Below are positions 18,387 through 27,034 of a stretch of DNA of 64,000 nt, piece after piece. Source of the DNA: Sphingobacteriaceae bacterium (GTDB taxonomy: Bacteria > Bacteroidota > Bacteroidia > B-17B0 > Aurantibacillaceae); the NCBI GenBank assembly GCA_016705695.1, contig JADJLA010000003.1:186001-250000 (forward strand). Reading direction: 5' to 3'. The notes under the pieces were generated by a model. That model had not been told where the DNA came from, searched no databases, and was given only the letters and a program-made list of their open reading frames with translations. How positions within the stretch are numbered: position 1 is the first letter of the stretch; each line of letters opens with the position of its first letter. The translations under genes and the position numbers were made by a program.

Positions 18387-19010
18387 ATGTATAAAGGATT
18401 TTTGCATACACACATTTTAGTAGTTACACTGTTTTTACTACTTTACGTTATAAAAACCATATTGTTATTGAGCAACCGAACTGATCTGTTGCAAAAATTC
18501 TCTAAAATGTTCAAAATACCTGAGATGATCATCAGTACTTTGTTTTTGATCACAGGTATTTACTTAGCAACGCAATTGCCGTTTGGAAGTAAGTATGATT
18601 ATTTGTTTTGGATAAAATTAGTAATGGTGTTCGCTTCAATTCCTATTGCGATAATTGGATTTAAGAAGTCGAATAAAATCTTAGCGGCTTTAAGTTTATT
18701 ATTGATAACAGGAAGTTATGGATTAGCAGAAGTGTACGGAAAGAAAAAGGCAATTATTGCTGTGGATGCAAATGCAGCAATTGCCAACGATGGTATTGCC
18801 TTATACGAAGCTAATTGTAAATTGTGTCACGGTGCTGATGGAAAGTTAGCTATGGCCGGAGCAAAGGATCTTAGCGCAACAACAATGGATGTAGCCGCCA
18901 TAAAAGAAATTATTTTGAAAGGGAAAAGCACCATGCCGCCGGCTCCGGTGAATGATGAACAGGCACAAATGATCGCTGACTATGTGCACTCGAGCTTGAA
19001 AGGCAAATAG
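18387..19010 (+). CDS. SirB-like membrane domain fused to cytochrome c
   Basis: The 207-residue protein has four hydrophobic helices in the first 120 residues (about 8-28, 48-64, 73-92, 98-113), resembling the SirB/YozB-like membrane fold. A C-terminal class I cytochrome c domain follows, with haem site CKLCHGADG near 147 and axial-ligand candidate Met in GKSTMPPAP near 184. The haem domain should face the periplasm. The redox partner is unknown. It is followed after 11 nt by hflX, with which it may share a transcript. Confidence 0.75.
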   Translation: MYKGFLHTHILVVTLFLLLYVIKTILLLSNRTDLLQKFSKMFKIPEMIISTLFLITGIYLATQLPFGSKYDYLFWIKLVMVFASIPIAIIGFKKSNKILAALSLLLITGSYGLAEVYGKKKAIIAVDANAAIANDGIALYEANCKLCHGADGKLAMAGAKDLSATTMDVAAIKEIILKGKSTMPPAPVNDEQAQMIADYVHSSLKGK

Positions 19011-19021
19011 AAGAACGATTA

Positions 19022-20218
19022 ATGAAGGATTTACATAGCACTGAAAAACCCAAACTTACCTGTGTATTAATTGGCGTTGCTTCAAAGCAACAGGAAACCG
19101 AGCAGGTAATGGAATATCTTGATGAACTTGAGTTTTTAGCTCGCACTTACGATCTTGATACAGTTCGCGTATTTACACAACGCCTTGATAAACCTGATAA
19201 ATCAACTTATATCGGTAAAGGAAAAGTAGAAGAGATCTCTGCTTACGTGAAAGAGAATAAGGTTGATGTGCTCATATTTGACGATGAGATCTCGCCATCG
19301 CAACAACGAAATTTAGAAAAGGTTTTTGGAAAAAAAATATTGGATCGTACTACACTGATCCTTGAGATATTTGAACAACGTGCACAAACCGCTCATGCAA
19401 AAACACAAGTGCAATTAGCACAGTATCAATACATGTTACCGCGCTTAACAGGGATGTGGACGCACTTAGAACGTCAGCGCGGAGGAACCGGAACGCGCGG
19501 AGGAGCGGGTGAGAAGGAAATCGAAACAGACAGACGTATTGTTCGCGATAAAATTGCGTTGTTGAAAGATCGATTAAAGGAAATTGATAGGCAAATGGCC
19601 ACGCAACGTAAAAATCGCGGCGATCTTATTCGCGTTGCTTTGGTAGGATACACCAACGTTGGTAAAAGCACCATCATGAATATTTTAAGTAAGAGTGAAG
19701 TGCTTGCCGAAAATAAATTGTTTGCAACCTTAGATACAACGGTAAGAAAAGTAACCATCGACAATGTGTTCTTTTTATTGAGCGATACAGTTGGATTCAT
19801 CAGGAAATTACCAACGCAATTGGTAGAAAGTTTTAAAAGTACCTTGGACGAAGTGCGTGAAGCTGATCTTTTGGTGCATGTGGTGGATATTTCGCATAAG
19901 AATTTTGAGGATCATTATAATGTGGTGAATCAAACGTTACATGATATAAAGGCCGGAGATAAGCCGGTTTTGCTTGTCTTCAATAAGATCGACGCATTTA
20001 AATATAAACCAAAGGATGAAGATGATCTTACGCCAACAACGCGAGAGAATTTGTCGTTGGAAGAGGTAAAAAGAACCTGGATGAGAAATTTGAACAACAA
20101 TTGTATTTTCATAAGTGCCATCAATAAACAAAACATGGAAGAGTTGCGGAGCACATTATATAAAATGGTGAAAGAAATGCACATCAAACGCTACCCTTAT
20201 AATAATTTCTTATATTAA
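19022..20218 (+). CDS. hflX: GTPase HflX
   Basis: HflX is a ribosome-associated GTPase that splits stalled or hibernating ribosomes. The 398 residues show the N-terminal HflX domain (STYIGKGKVEEI near 60; LIFDDEISPSQQRNLE near 80) and the glycine-rich linker RGGTGTRGGAGEKEIETD near 155. The G domain follows: G1 GYTNVGKST near 211, G3 DTVGFIRKLP near 254, G4 NKID near 321 and a late SA motif near 362. The stop overlaps the GNAT start as TAATG. Confidence 0.95.
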   Translation: MKDLHSTEKPKLTCVLIGVASKQQETEQVMEYLDELEFLARTYDLDTVRVFTQRLDKPDKSTYIGKGKVEEISAYVKENKVDVLIFDDEISPSQQRNLEKVFGKKILDRTTLILEIFEQRAQTAHAKTQVQLAQYQYMLPRLTGMWTHLERQRGGTGTRGGAGEKEIETDRRIVRDKIALLKDRLKEIDRQMATQRKNRGDLIRVALVGYTNVGKSTIMNILSKSEVLAENKLFATLDTTVRKVTIDNVFFLLSDTVGFIRKLPTQLVESFKSTLDEVREADLLVHVVDISHKNFEDHYNVVNQTLHDIKAGDKPVLLVFNKIDAFKYKPKDEDDLTPTTRENLSLEEVKRTWMRNLNNNCIFISAINKQNMEELRSTLYKMVKEMHIKRYPYNNFLY

Positions 20219-20714
20219 TGAATGTAGAGTTTGTATACGCAGAAGCAAATGATCTCAAGAAAATTGTTGAGACCTATAACTCAACTGTTGCTTCTCGTTT
20301 AGTTACTGCCGATCTGGAGCCGGTTTCTGTAGAAAGCAAACAACAGTGGTTCGAGTCGCACAATAAAACTAATCGTCCGCTTTGGATCGTAAAGTTGAAG
20401 GTAATTACGCGGGTTGGATGAGTTTTAATAGTTTTTATGGTCGTCCTGCTTATGATATTACCGCCGAAGTAAGTATTTATTTAGAAGAAAGTGTCCGCGG
20501 AAAAGGTTTGGGAAATGTATGCTTACAAAAAGCAATTGATGAAAGTAAACCAAGGGGAATTAGGAATTTATTAGGTTTTATTTTTGGACATAACGAACCT
20601 AGCTTAAAATTATTCTATAAATTTAAGTTCGAGAAATGGGCCCATTTTCCTAAGGTGGCCAATATGGATGGAGTAGAAAGAGATCTGATAATTTTGGGAT
20701 TAAGAATTAACTAA
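20218..20714 (+). pseudogene. GNAT acetyltransferase (phosphinothricin acetyltransferase-like), frameshifted
   Basis: Two frames join into one GNAT protein of about 165 residues. The first (20218-20421) ends PLWIVK then runs off frame; the second resumes with VEGNYAGWMSFNSFYG. One missing A in GTAAAGTTGAAG near 20388-20395 restores the frame. Domain features are VYAEANDLKKIVETYNSTV at the start, the acetyl-CoA loop VRGKGLGNVCL in the second frame and NEPSLKLFYKFKFEKW near the end. These match the Pat/bar-like N-acyltransferase group, which acetylates amino groups of small amino-acid analogues. It sits in a tight chain between hflX (TAATG) and cdd (TAATG), so the locus order is intact. Confidence 0.75.
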
Positions 20715-21202
20715 TGGGAAAGCACGAAATAAAAAAAGTAGATCTTTCATTTGATGTATATCAAAGCGAAAGTGATCTGGAAGCGAACGATCAATTACTT
20801 TTAAATAAGGCAAAAGAAATTGCAAAGAGCGCACATGCCCCGTATTCAAATTTTAAAGTTGGCGCTGCTTTACTCTTAGAAAATGGCACAATTGTTACAG
20901 GAAATAATCAAGAGAATGCAGCTTACCCAAGTGGAACATGCGCTGAAAGAACAGCCGTTTTTTATGCTTCAGCTCAATATCCAACAAGTAAAATTAAAGC
21001 TATTGCTGTTATTACTGATAATGTAAATCAATTAGAACCGGTAACGCCTTGCGGTTCGTGTCGACAAGCTTTAGCAGAGTATGAAATAAAATTCAGAGAA
21101 CCAATTCGTGTGATCATGGGTTCGGCTTCCGGAAAAGTTTATATTGCTAAAAGTGTTGAGAGTTTATTGCCCTTGATGTTCAATCAAGATCATTTGAAGT
21201 AG
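20714..21202 (+). CDS. cdd: Cytidine deaminase
   Basis: This enzyme deaminates cytidine and deoxycytidine to uridines in pyrimidine salvage. The 162-residue zinc enzyme has HAPYSNFKVGAALL near residue 38, substrate-binding NQENAAYPSG near 63, zinc-binding and catalytic CAERTA near 74 and the PCGSCRQALAEYE zinc pair near 114. It is of the small tetrameric type with Cys rather than His as first ligand. The start overlaps the stop of the GNAT gene as TAATG. Convergent with the epimerase gene; the spacer folds into a long hairpin. Confidence 0.95.
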   Translation: MGKHEIKKVDLSFDVYQSESDLEANDQLLLNKAKEIAKSAHAPYSNFKVGAALLLENGTIVTGNNQENAAYPSGTCAERTAVFYASAQYPTSKIKAIAVITDNVNQLEPVTPCGSCRQALAEYEIKFREPIRVIMGSASGKVYIAKSVESLLPLMFNQDHLK

Positions 21203-21209
21203 TGTTTTT

Positions 21210-21302
21210 TAACCACGAAGCACACTAAGTTTTTTCACGAAGCACACGAAGTGGAAAAACTTCTTTGTGAGCTTCGTAAAACATCGTGTTCTTCGTGGTT
21301 AA
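21210..21302. repeat. CCACGAAG-type inverted repeat between convergent genes
   Basis: AACCACGAAGCACAC near 21211 pairs with GTGTTCTTCGTGGTT near 21288-21302, and an inner CACGAAGCACACGAAG block pairs with TTTGTGAGCTTCGT. This forms an extended imperfect hairpin of about 90 nt. It belongs to the same CCAC-initiated 9-10-nt periodic family as 2880-2980 and may end both transcripts. Confidence 0.7.
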
Positions 21303-21307
21303 TGCCT

Positions 21308-22333
21308 CTAAAAAAGCGAAGTTGTTACGCCAATTCCTGGCTTATCATTCAAAATAACTTTCCCGTTAGAGTAAGTAATTCCTAGGAAAGGATCATTCTT
21401 TAATAAGGTTGGAGCATCTAAGTCAATAAAATCAGCGCACGAAATAAATTGCGCCATCGCGGAAGTGCCGCAAGAACTTTCGGCCATGCATCCTAAAAAT
21501 ATTTTAAGATCAAAAGCCTTACAAAGTTCTATCATTTGAAATGCTTCTGCCAGCCCCGTGCATTTCATGAGTTTGATATTAATTCCCGAAAATGCGCCTT
21601 TTATTTTTGTGATATCGCTTAAGCGTTTAATGCTTTCGTCGGCAATAATTGGTAAAGGACTTCTCTCTGTTAACCAAGCAGAATCATCTAATTGATCTAC
21701 GGGAAAAGGCTGTTCTATTAATACAACATTTTGCTCTTTGAACCATTGTGCTAATTCAAGCGATTTGTTCTTGTCTTTCCATCCGCGGTTCACATCAACG
21801 TAAAGAGGTTTATCGGAATATTTACGAATGGTTTGCACTAATTTTCTGTCATCGTCCGTTCCCGCTTTTATTTTAAGGATGGAAAAATCTTTTGCTTCTT
21901 CAATTTTTTGTTTGAGTTTTTCTTCCGAATCAATTCCAATGGTGCAAGCGGTTAAAGTATTCTCTGCAGTATTTAACCTATATAACTCGCGCACACTTCT
22001 GTTCTCAATTTTTCCTTTCAGATCATGTAAGGCAATATCTATAGAGGCTTTTGCTGCATTACAATGTTCGTCCATTTCATCCAACTCCATTAAGATCTCT
22101 TTAATAGAACACGGATAACTTTGCTGTTGCAAAAATGGTTTGGCCTTATTTAAGAACGCTGTTGTTTGCTCTAATGTTTCTCCGAGATAGGGAGGTAAAC
22201 ACGCTTCGCCATATCCAACAAAACCATCCCAAACAATTTTTGTGTATACAGTTTGTGTTTGCGTTCGAGTATTTCCACTTACTCCAAAAGGATGTTTGTA
22301 TTCCAACAAAAAAGGATGATAGCTTAATTCCAT
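21308..22333 (-). CDS. Dipeptide epimerase (L-Ala-D/L-Glu epimerase-like, enolase superfamily)
   Basis: The 341-residue protein shows the muconate-lactonizing subgroup pattern. The general base is in ILKIKAGTDDD near residue 151. Metal ligands are in YVDVNRGWKDK near 178, LIEQPFP near 205 and IIADESIK near 229. The second lysine is in INIKLMKCTG near 251, and the ending SSCGTSAMAQF is also conserved. Such enzymes epimerise dipeptides from peptidoglycan turnover; exact specificity is inferred from family. A one-mismatch promoter box (CAAATTTG) lies 8 nt before the ATG. Confidence 0.85.
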   Translation of the reverse strand: MELSYHPFLLEYKHPFGVSGNTRTQTQTVYTKIVWDGFVGYGEACLPPYLGETLEQTTAFLNKAKPFLQQQSYPCSIKEILMELDEMDEHCNAAKASIDIALHDLKGKIENRSVRELYRLNTAENTLTACTIGIDSEEKLKQKIEEAKDFSILKIKAGTDDDRKLVQTIRKYSDKPLYVDVNRGWKDKNKSLELAQWFKEQNVVLIEQPFPVDQLDDSAWLTERSPLPIIADESIKRLSDITKIKGAFSGINIKLMKCTGLAEAFQMIELCKAFDLKIFLGCMAESSCGTSAMAQFISCADFIDLDAPTLLKNDPFLGITYSNGKVILNDKPGIGVTTSLF

Positions 22334-22487
22334 TGCGGCAAATTTGCGACTAAAATTTTTATAAAACGTCTTTCATAAAATAAATGTGAGTACGATCTAT
22401 AAATTTCAAATTTGGATAAAGTCAAAACATTCTCATTATCAGTTAATTACATATGATTTTTAGCTATGGAATATTGCCTTTTTCTGT

Positions 22488-22495
22488 TAAATTTG
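22488..22495 (+). promoter_or_regulatory. -7 element for the pdhAC operon
   Basis: TAAATTTG matches TAnnTTTG exactly, 22 nt before the pdhA ATG. The -33 region is only T-rich. Confidence 0.5.
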
Positions 22496-22517
22496 TTGTT
22501 CACCAAATTCTCATCTC

Positions 22518-23531
22518 ATGGCTAAGACCTTAACAGAGAAAAAAGCGAAGTTCACCAAAGAACAATACATGAAATGGTACGAATCGATGCTATTGATGCG
22601 TCGCTTCGAAGAAAAAACCGGACAAGTTTACGTACAACAAAAAATAAAAGGTTTTTGTCATTTATACATTGGGCAAGAAGCAATTGTTGCCGGAACTGTG
22701 AGTGCAACAAAAAAAGGAGATAAACATATTACGGCATATCGCGATCATGCGCACGCTATCGGTTTAGGATTACATCCAAAATATGTAATGGCTGAAATGT
22801 ATGCAAAGATCACTGGTTGCAGCAAAGGCAAAGGTGGATCAATGCATATTTTTAGTAAAGAACATGGTTTTGTGGGCGGGCACGGAATTGTTGGCGGTCA
22901 AGTTCCGTTAGGAGCATGAATTGCATTTGCAGAAAAATATAATGGAACAGATAATGTTTGCGTTTGTTCGATGGGTGATGGCGCTGTTCGTCAGGGCGCA
23001 TTGCATGAAGCATTTAATATGGCCATGACATGGAAATTGCCTGTGGTATTTATTGTAGAAAATAATATGTACGCCATGGGAACTTCTGTAGAACGTACAA
23101 GTAACGTTCATGATCTTTGGAAATTAGGATTAGCATACGATATGCCAAGTAAACCGGTTGACGGTTTAACTGTTGAATCGGTTCACGAAGCGATGGAAGA
23201 AGCAGTTGATAGAGCAAGACGAGGTGACGGACCAACATTTTTGGAAATGAAGACTTACCGTTACAAAGGGCATAGCATGAGCGATGCTCAAACGTATCGT
23301 ACAAAAGACGAAGTAAAGGAATATCAAAAACAAGATCCAATTGAAAAAGTATTGGATACAATGAAAGCAAATAAGTGGATAGACGATGCCGGAATTGAAG
23401 CAGCAGAAGCAAGGGTGAAAGCATTGGTAGATGAATCAATTCAGTTTGCGGAAGAGAGTCCGTATCCTGAGCCGGAAGAATTGTACAAAGATGTTTATGC
23501 AGAACCAAATTATCCTTTTATAATAGAATAA
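22518..23531 (+). pseudogene. pdhA: Pyruvate dehydrogenase E1 alpha, interrupted by one in-frame TGA
   Basis: The gene would encode about 337 residues of PDH E1 alpha, which decarboxylates pyruvate with thiamine diphosphate. A TGA at 22917-22919 stops it after GGQVPLGA. Reading continues in the same frame with IAFAEKYNGTDN, and family proteins have Gly there (LGAGIAFA), so GGA to TGA is the simplest change. Both halves are otherwise well conserved: MLLMRRFEEKTGQVY, AYRDHAHAIGLG, GKGGSMHIF, ThDP-site GDGAVRQGALHEAFNMA, VENNMYAMGTSVER and the loop RYKGHSMSDAQTYR. Several genes in the window use TGA as a real stop, so code reassignment is excluded. The E1 beta and E3 genes are not nearby. A sequencing or assembly error is most likely. 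Confidence 0.88.
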
Positions 23532-23551
23532 TAAAACTCATTTGAGATACT

Positions 23552-25144
23552 ATGGCGGAGATCGTTAGAATGCCCAAACTAAGTGATACAATGACCGAAG
23601 GTGTTGTTGCAAAATGGCATAAAAAAGTGGGAGATAAAGTGAAGAGCGGCGATTTGTTAGCGGATATCGAAACCGATAAAGCTACAATGGAATTTGAATC
23701 ATTTCAAGATGGAATTTTATTACACATTGGCATTCCCGAAAAACAAGCGGTACCTGTAGATGCAATTATTGCAGTACTAGGAAAAGAAGGAGAAGATATT
23801 AAAGCCATACTAGCTGATGCCGGAAAAGCAAAGCAAACTGAAGTTGGTACAAAACAAGATGCGACTGTAAGTAATGTGAAACAAGAAGCCTCTGCTCAAA
23901 AACAAGAATTACCAAAAGGCGTTGAAGTTGTGCGCATGCCAAAGTTGAGTGATACCATGACGGAAGGCACGATTGAAAAATGGCATAAAAAAGTTGGAGA
24001 TAAAGTAAAGAGCGGAGAATTATTGGCAGATATTGCCACAGATAAAGCCACAATGGAATTTGAATCATTTCAGGATGGAGTTTTAATTTATCAGGGAATT
24101 AAAGAAGGACAGCCGGTTGCAGTGGATGCGATCATTGCTATTTTAGGAAAAGGCGGAGAAGATGTGAATGCAATTCTTGCTGCGGTTGGAACTCAATCGG
24201 AGGCAAAAGCAGAAGTTAAGCAAGCGGTTGGTGCAACTACGGCAACTACACAAAAAGTTGCAGCTACAGCAAACGTAGCTGTAAAAACTTCTACAACATC
24301 AAACGGAAGAATAAAAGCTTCGCCTTTAGCAAAGGCCTTAGCAAAAGAAAAAGGCATTGATCTTAGTAGAGTAAATGGAAGTGGCGACGGTGGAAGAATT
24401 ACCAAATTTGATATCGAGAATTATAAGGGTGGAAGTGGAGCAAGATCAAATTTTGTTGGAGTAGAAAGTTTTACCGACGAACCGGCATCCCAAATGCGTA
24501 AAACTATTGCTCGTCGCTTATTAGAAAGTAAAAATGGCGCACCACATTTCTATTTGAATATAGAAGTGGATATGGACAGCGCAATTTCAAGCAGAGAAGC
24601 CATTAATAAAATTAGCGAAGTAAAAGTATCGTTCAATGATCTAGTGATCAAAGCTTGTGCGTCTGCTTTAAGAAGACATCCTCGCGTAAATAGCAGTTGG
24701 ATGGGCGATAAAATTCGTTTGAATCATCATATTCATATTGGAATGGCTGTTGCAGTTGAAGATGGTTTATTAGTTCCGGTAATTCGTTTCGCCGATGGAA
24801 AAGCAATTACGGATATCGCTGCCGAAACAAAAGATCTTGGTAAAAAAGCGAAGGAGAAAAAATTGCAGCCTCAAGATTGGGAAGGAAATACATTCACCGT
24901 TTCTAATTTAGGAATGTTTGGAATAGAATCATTTACGTCTATTATAAATTCACCTGAATCGTGTATACTCTCGGTTGGTGCAATTCGGGCAGTTCCGGTA
25001 GTAAAAAACGGAGCAGTTGTTCCCGGAAATACAATGAAATTAACTTTAGCTTGCGATCATCGTAGTGTAGATGGAGCAACTGGTGCAGCATTTTTGCAAA
25101 CACTAAAAACATTTATTGAGAACCCGGTAATGATGTTCATTTAG
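23552..25144 (+). CDS. pdhC: Pyruvate dehydrogenase E2 (dihydrolipoamide acetyltransferase)
   Basis: The 530-residue E2 has two lipoyl domains: about residues 1-80 with lipoyl-lysine site ETDKATMEFES and about 125-205 with ATDKATMEFES. The two are near copies. An Ala/Thr/Val-rich linker follows, then the E1/E3-binding domain (about 255-290, SPLAKALAKEKGIDLSRV). The catalytic domain (about 310-530) ends in the active-site CDHRSVDGATGAAFL. It moves acetyl groups to CoA in the PDH core. It starts 20 nt after pdhA in the same direction. Two lipoyl domains are common in Bacteroidetes E2. Confidence 0.96.
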   Translation: MAEIVRMPKLSDTMTEGVVAKWHKKVGDKVKSGDLLADIETDKATMEFESFQDGILLHIGIPEKQAVPVDAIIAVLGKEGEDIKAILADAGKAKQTEVGTKQDATVSNVKQEASAQKQELPKGVEVVRMPKLSDTMTEGTIEKWHKKVGDKVKSGELLADIATDKATMEFESFQDGVLIYQGIKEGQPVAVDAIIAILGKGGEDVNAILAAVGTQSEAKAEVKQAVGATTATTQKVAATANVAVKTSTTSNGRIKASPLAKALAKEKGIDLSRVNGSGDGGRITKFDIENYKGGSGARSNFVGVESFTDEPASQMRKTIARRLLESKNGAPHFYLNIEVDMDSAISSREAINKISEVKVSFNDLVIKACASALRRHPRVNSSWMGDKIRLNHHIHIGMAVAVEDGLLVPVIRFADGKAITDIAAETKDLGKKAKEKKLQPQDWEGNTFTVSNLGMFGIESFTSIINSPESCILSVGAIRAVPVVKNGAVVPGNTMKLTLACDHRSVDGATGAAFLQTLKTFIENPVMMFI

Positions 25145-25200
25145 AGATAAGCTATCCAATTATTCAGGATTTATTTTAAATGTTAGATGTTAAATTATAA

Positions 25201-25551
25201 ATGGAGGTCAAACAGAATATTATAGTTACTAAAACATTTAATTTCTCTAAACAAATAATTAAATTATATATAAGTTTAAAAAGGGATAAAGTATTTGAAT
25301 TAGCAAGTCAATTGATAAGAAGTGCCACAAGTATTGGTGCAAATGTTGAAGAAGCTCAGGCAGCGCAATCCAAAAGAGATTTCATTTCAAAAATGAGTAT
25401 TGCCGCAAAGGAAGCACGAGAAACAAGGTATTGGTTAAGATTATTGCATGAAACTGAAATTACTGAAAAAGAAGTTGAACACCTTTTGAAGGAAGTAGAA
25501 GAAATAATAAATATCTTGACTAAAATCGTGAAGACGTCAAGCACTAATTAA
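25201..25551 (+). CDS. Four-helix bundle protein of the S23/23S rRNA intervening-sequence family
   Basis: The 116-residue protein has the S23 family layout: TFNFSKQIIKLYISLKRD near residue 10, ELASQLIRSATSIGANVEE near 32, QSKRDFISKMSIAAKEARE near 54 and TRYWLRLLHETE near 75. Relatives are found inside 23S rRNA intervening sequences and, in Bacteroidetes, as stand-alone genes in varied contexts. No rRNA is nearby. Its 5' and 3' flanks carry facing AT-rich segments (ATGTTAGATGTTAAAT at 25180-25195 and CATTTAAAATTTAACAT at 25564-25580). It separates pdhC from an enoyl-CoA hydratase gene. Biochemical role unknown. Confidence 0.85.
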   Translation: MEVKQNIIVTKTFNFSKQIIKLYISLKRDKVFELASQLIRSATSIGANVEEAQAAQSKRDFISKMSIAAKEARETRYWLRLLHETEITEKEVEHLLKEVEEIINILTKIVKTSSTN

Positions 25552-25587
25552 TTTAAAATTCATCATTTAAAATTTAACATATCATAA

Positions 25588-26346
25588 GTGGAAGCATTTG
25601 TAAGATCAGAAATAAAGAACGGTATAGGGTACATCACCTTTTTTCATCCTCAAAGTAATTCAATGCCTGGAACTCAATTGCGCAATTTAGCAGCGGAAGT
25701 TGAGAAATTAGGGAAAGATAGCAGTGCAAAAGTTATTGTATTAAAAAGTGAAGGCGAAAAAGCATTTTGTGCTGGTGCAAGTTTTGATGAATTGATCGCT
25801 ATAAAAGATCTTGACACAGGATTAAAATTCTTTTCGGGATTTGCGGCTGTTATTAATGCTATGCGTAAAGCTCCAAAATTTGTGATCGCACGTGTGCAAG
25901 GAAAAGCAGTTGGTGGTGGAGTTGGAATCGCTTCAGCCGCTGATTATACATTTGCCGTAAAAGACGCCTCTATTAAATTAAGCGAATTAGCTGTTGGTAT
26001 TGGTCCGTTTGTGGTTGGCCCTGCTGTTGAACGCAAAGTAGGAACTTCTGCTTTCTCTCAATTAACTATCAATGCAACTGAATGGCAAACTGCTTCTTGG
26101 GCTAGAGAAAAAGGTTTGTATGCAGAGTTGTTTGATAACGTGGCCGACATGGATAAAAATATTGAAGCACTTGCCACAAAATTAGCAGCAAGCAATCCGG
26201 AAGCCATGAGCATGCTTAAAAAGGTAATGTGGGAAGGGACTGAAAATTGGGACAACTTGCTTATTGAAAGAGCAGGCATGAGCGGGAAGTTGGTTTTATC
26301 AGAATTCACGATTAACGCTATTAATAAATTCAAAGCGAAAGCTTAG
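25588..26346 (+). CDS. Enoyl-CoA hydratase/isomerase family protein
   Basis: The 252-residue crotonase-fold protein starts at GTG. Acyl-CoA binding features are visible: oxyanion-hole regions EGEKAFCAGASFDELIA near residue 54 and QGKAVGGGVGIASAADYTF near 110, then KLSELAVGIGPFVVGPAV near 131. The usual catalytic Glu position is occupied within SELAVGIGP. It probably hydrates or isomerises an acyl-CoA, but substrate class cannot be told. It is followed without a gap by an alpha/beta hydrolase gene (stop TAG then GTG), so the two are co-expressed. Confidence 0.88.
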   Translation: MEAFVRSEIKNGIGYITFFHPQSNSMPGTQLRNLAAEVEKLGKDSSAKVIVLKSEGEKAFCAGASFDELIAIKDLDTGLKFFSGFAAVINAMRKAPKFVIARVQGKAVGGGVGIASAADYTFAVKDASIKLSELAVGIGPFVVGPAVERKVGTSAFSQLTINATEWQTASWAREKGLYAELFDNVADMDKNIEALATKLAASNPEAMSMLKKVMWEGTENWDNLLIERAGMSGKLVLSEFTINAINKFKAKA

Positions 26347-27033
26347 GTGAAAAACATCATCCTTCTTCACGGCGCTCTTGGAGCAAAAGATCAATTAGAG
26401 CCATTAGAAAGTGCGCTATCTCAATTAAATTATCAAGTTCATTCTTTTTCTTTTTCAGGGCATGGTAAAACTGCGTTCCAAAATGAATTTGGAATTGTTC
26501 AGTTTGCTAATGAACTGGAAAAATTTATTTCAAAGCATAAATTGCAACAGCCTTCTGTATTCGCGTATAGCATGGGTGGATATGTGGCTTTATATTTAGC
26601 TTCACAGAAAAACAGTTTGTTAGGTAATATTATCACACTTGGAACAAAATTTGGCTGGACCAAAGAGACAGCTCAAAGAGAAATAAAACAACTGGACCCA
26701 AAAGTAATTCTGGAAAAGGTGCCAAAATATGCTGATGCTTTAAAGCAAAGACATGGAGATGATTGGGAGTTACTTTTAGAAAGGACAGCCGACATGATGG
26801 TAAGTTTGGGAAATAACAATATTCTAAATTCAGATCTTTTCTCAAAAATTAATAATCATGTGCTTGTAGGTTTGGCAGATAAAGACTCTATGGTTACTGC
26901 AGAGGAAACCACTATTGCCATTGATCAACTGTATAATTCTGAACGGTACACGCTTCATGATACCAAACATCCAATGGAAACCGTTGATGTAGCAATATTA
27001 GCCGCGATAATTGACGCCTTTTTGAAAAAATGA
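26347..27033 (+). CDS. Alpha/beta hydrolase
   Basis: The 228-residue cytosolic protein starts at GTG directly after the enoyl-CoA hydratase stop. It has the alpha/beta-hydrolase opening IILLHGALGAKDQL and the nucleophile elbow FAYSMGGYVALYLAS near residue 73. The acid is probably in VGLADKDSMV near 177 and the His in DTKHPMETVD near 202. It resembles small esterases or MenH-like and BioH-like hydrolases, and the neighbour suggests a thioester or ester substrate. It ends in TGA two bases before the convergent ispF gene. Confidence 0.8.
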   Translation: MKNIILLHGALGAKDQLEPLESALSQLNYQVHSFSFSGHGKTAFQNEFGIVQFANELEKFISKHKLQQPSVFAYSMGGYVALYLASQKNSLLGNIITLGTKFGWTKETAQREIKQLDPKVILEKVPKYADALKQRHGDDWELLLERTADMMVSLGNNNILNSDLFSKINNHVLVGLADKDSMVTAEETTIAIDQLYNSERYTLHDTKHPMETVDVAILAAIIDAFLKK

Positions 27034-27034
27034 T

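Noticed and set aside
21210..21302. CRISPR-like short repeats
   Set aside because: Units are 9-10 nt and degenerate, arranged as an inverted pair without spacers or cas genes.
22917..22919. TGA in pdhA read as selenocysteine or as a reassigned glycine codon
   Set aside because: The family residue is glycine, not cysteine, and no SECIS-like hairpin follows directly. TGA is the real stop of the genes ending at 27033, 34208 and of hisG (63913), so it is not reassigned.
23050..23508. 152-residue reverse frame opposite pdhA
   Set aside because: It is antisense to conserved pdhA and is Leu-rich, as expected for a shadow frame.
23552..24180. Near-identical internal repeat in pdhC as a possible recombination artefact
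   Set aside because: Two lipoyl domains in tandem are normal for E2 and each copy differs at many positions.
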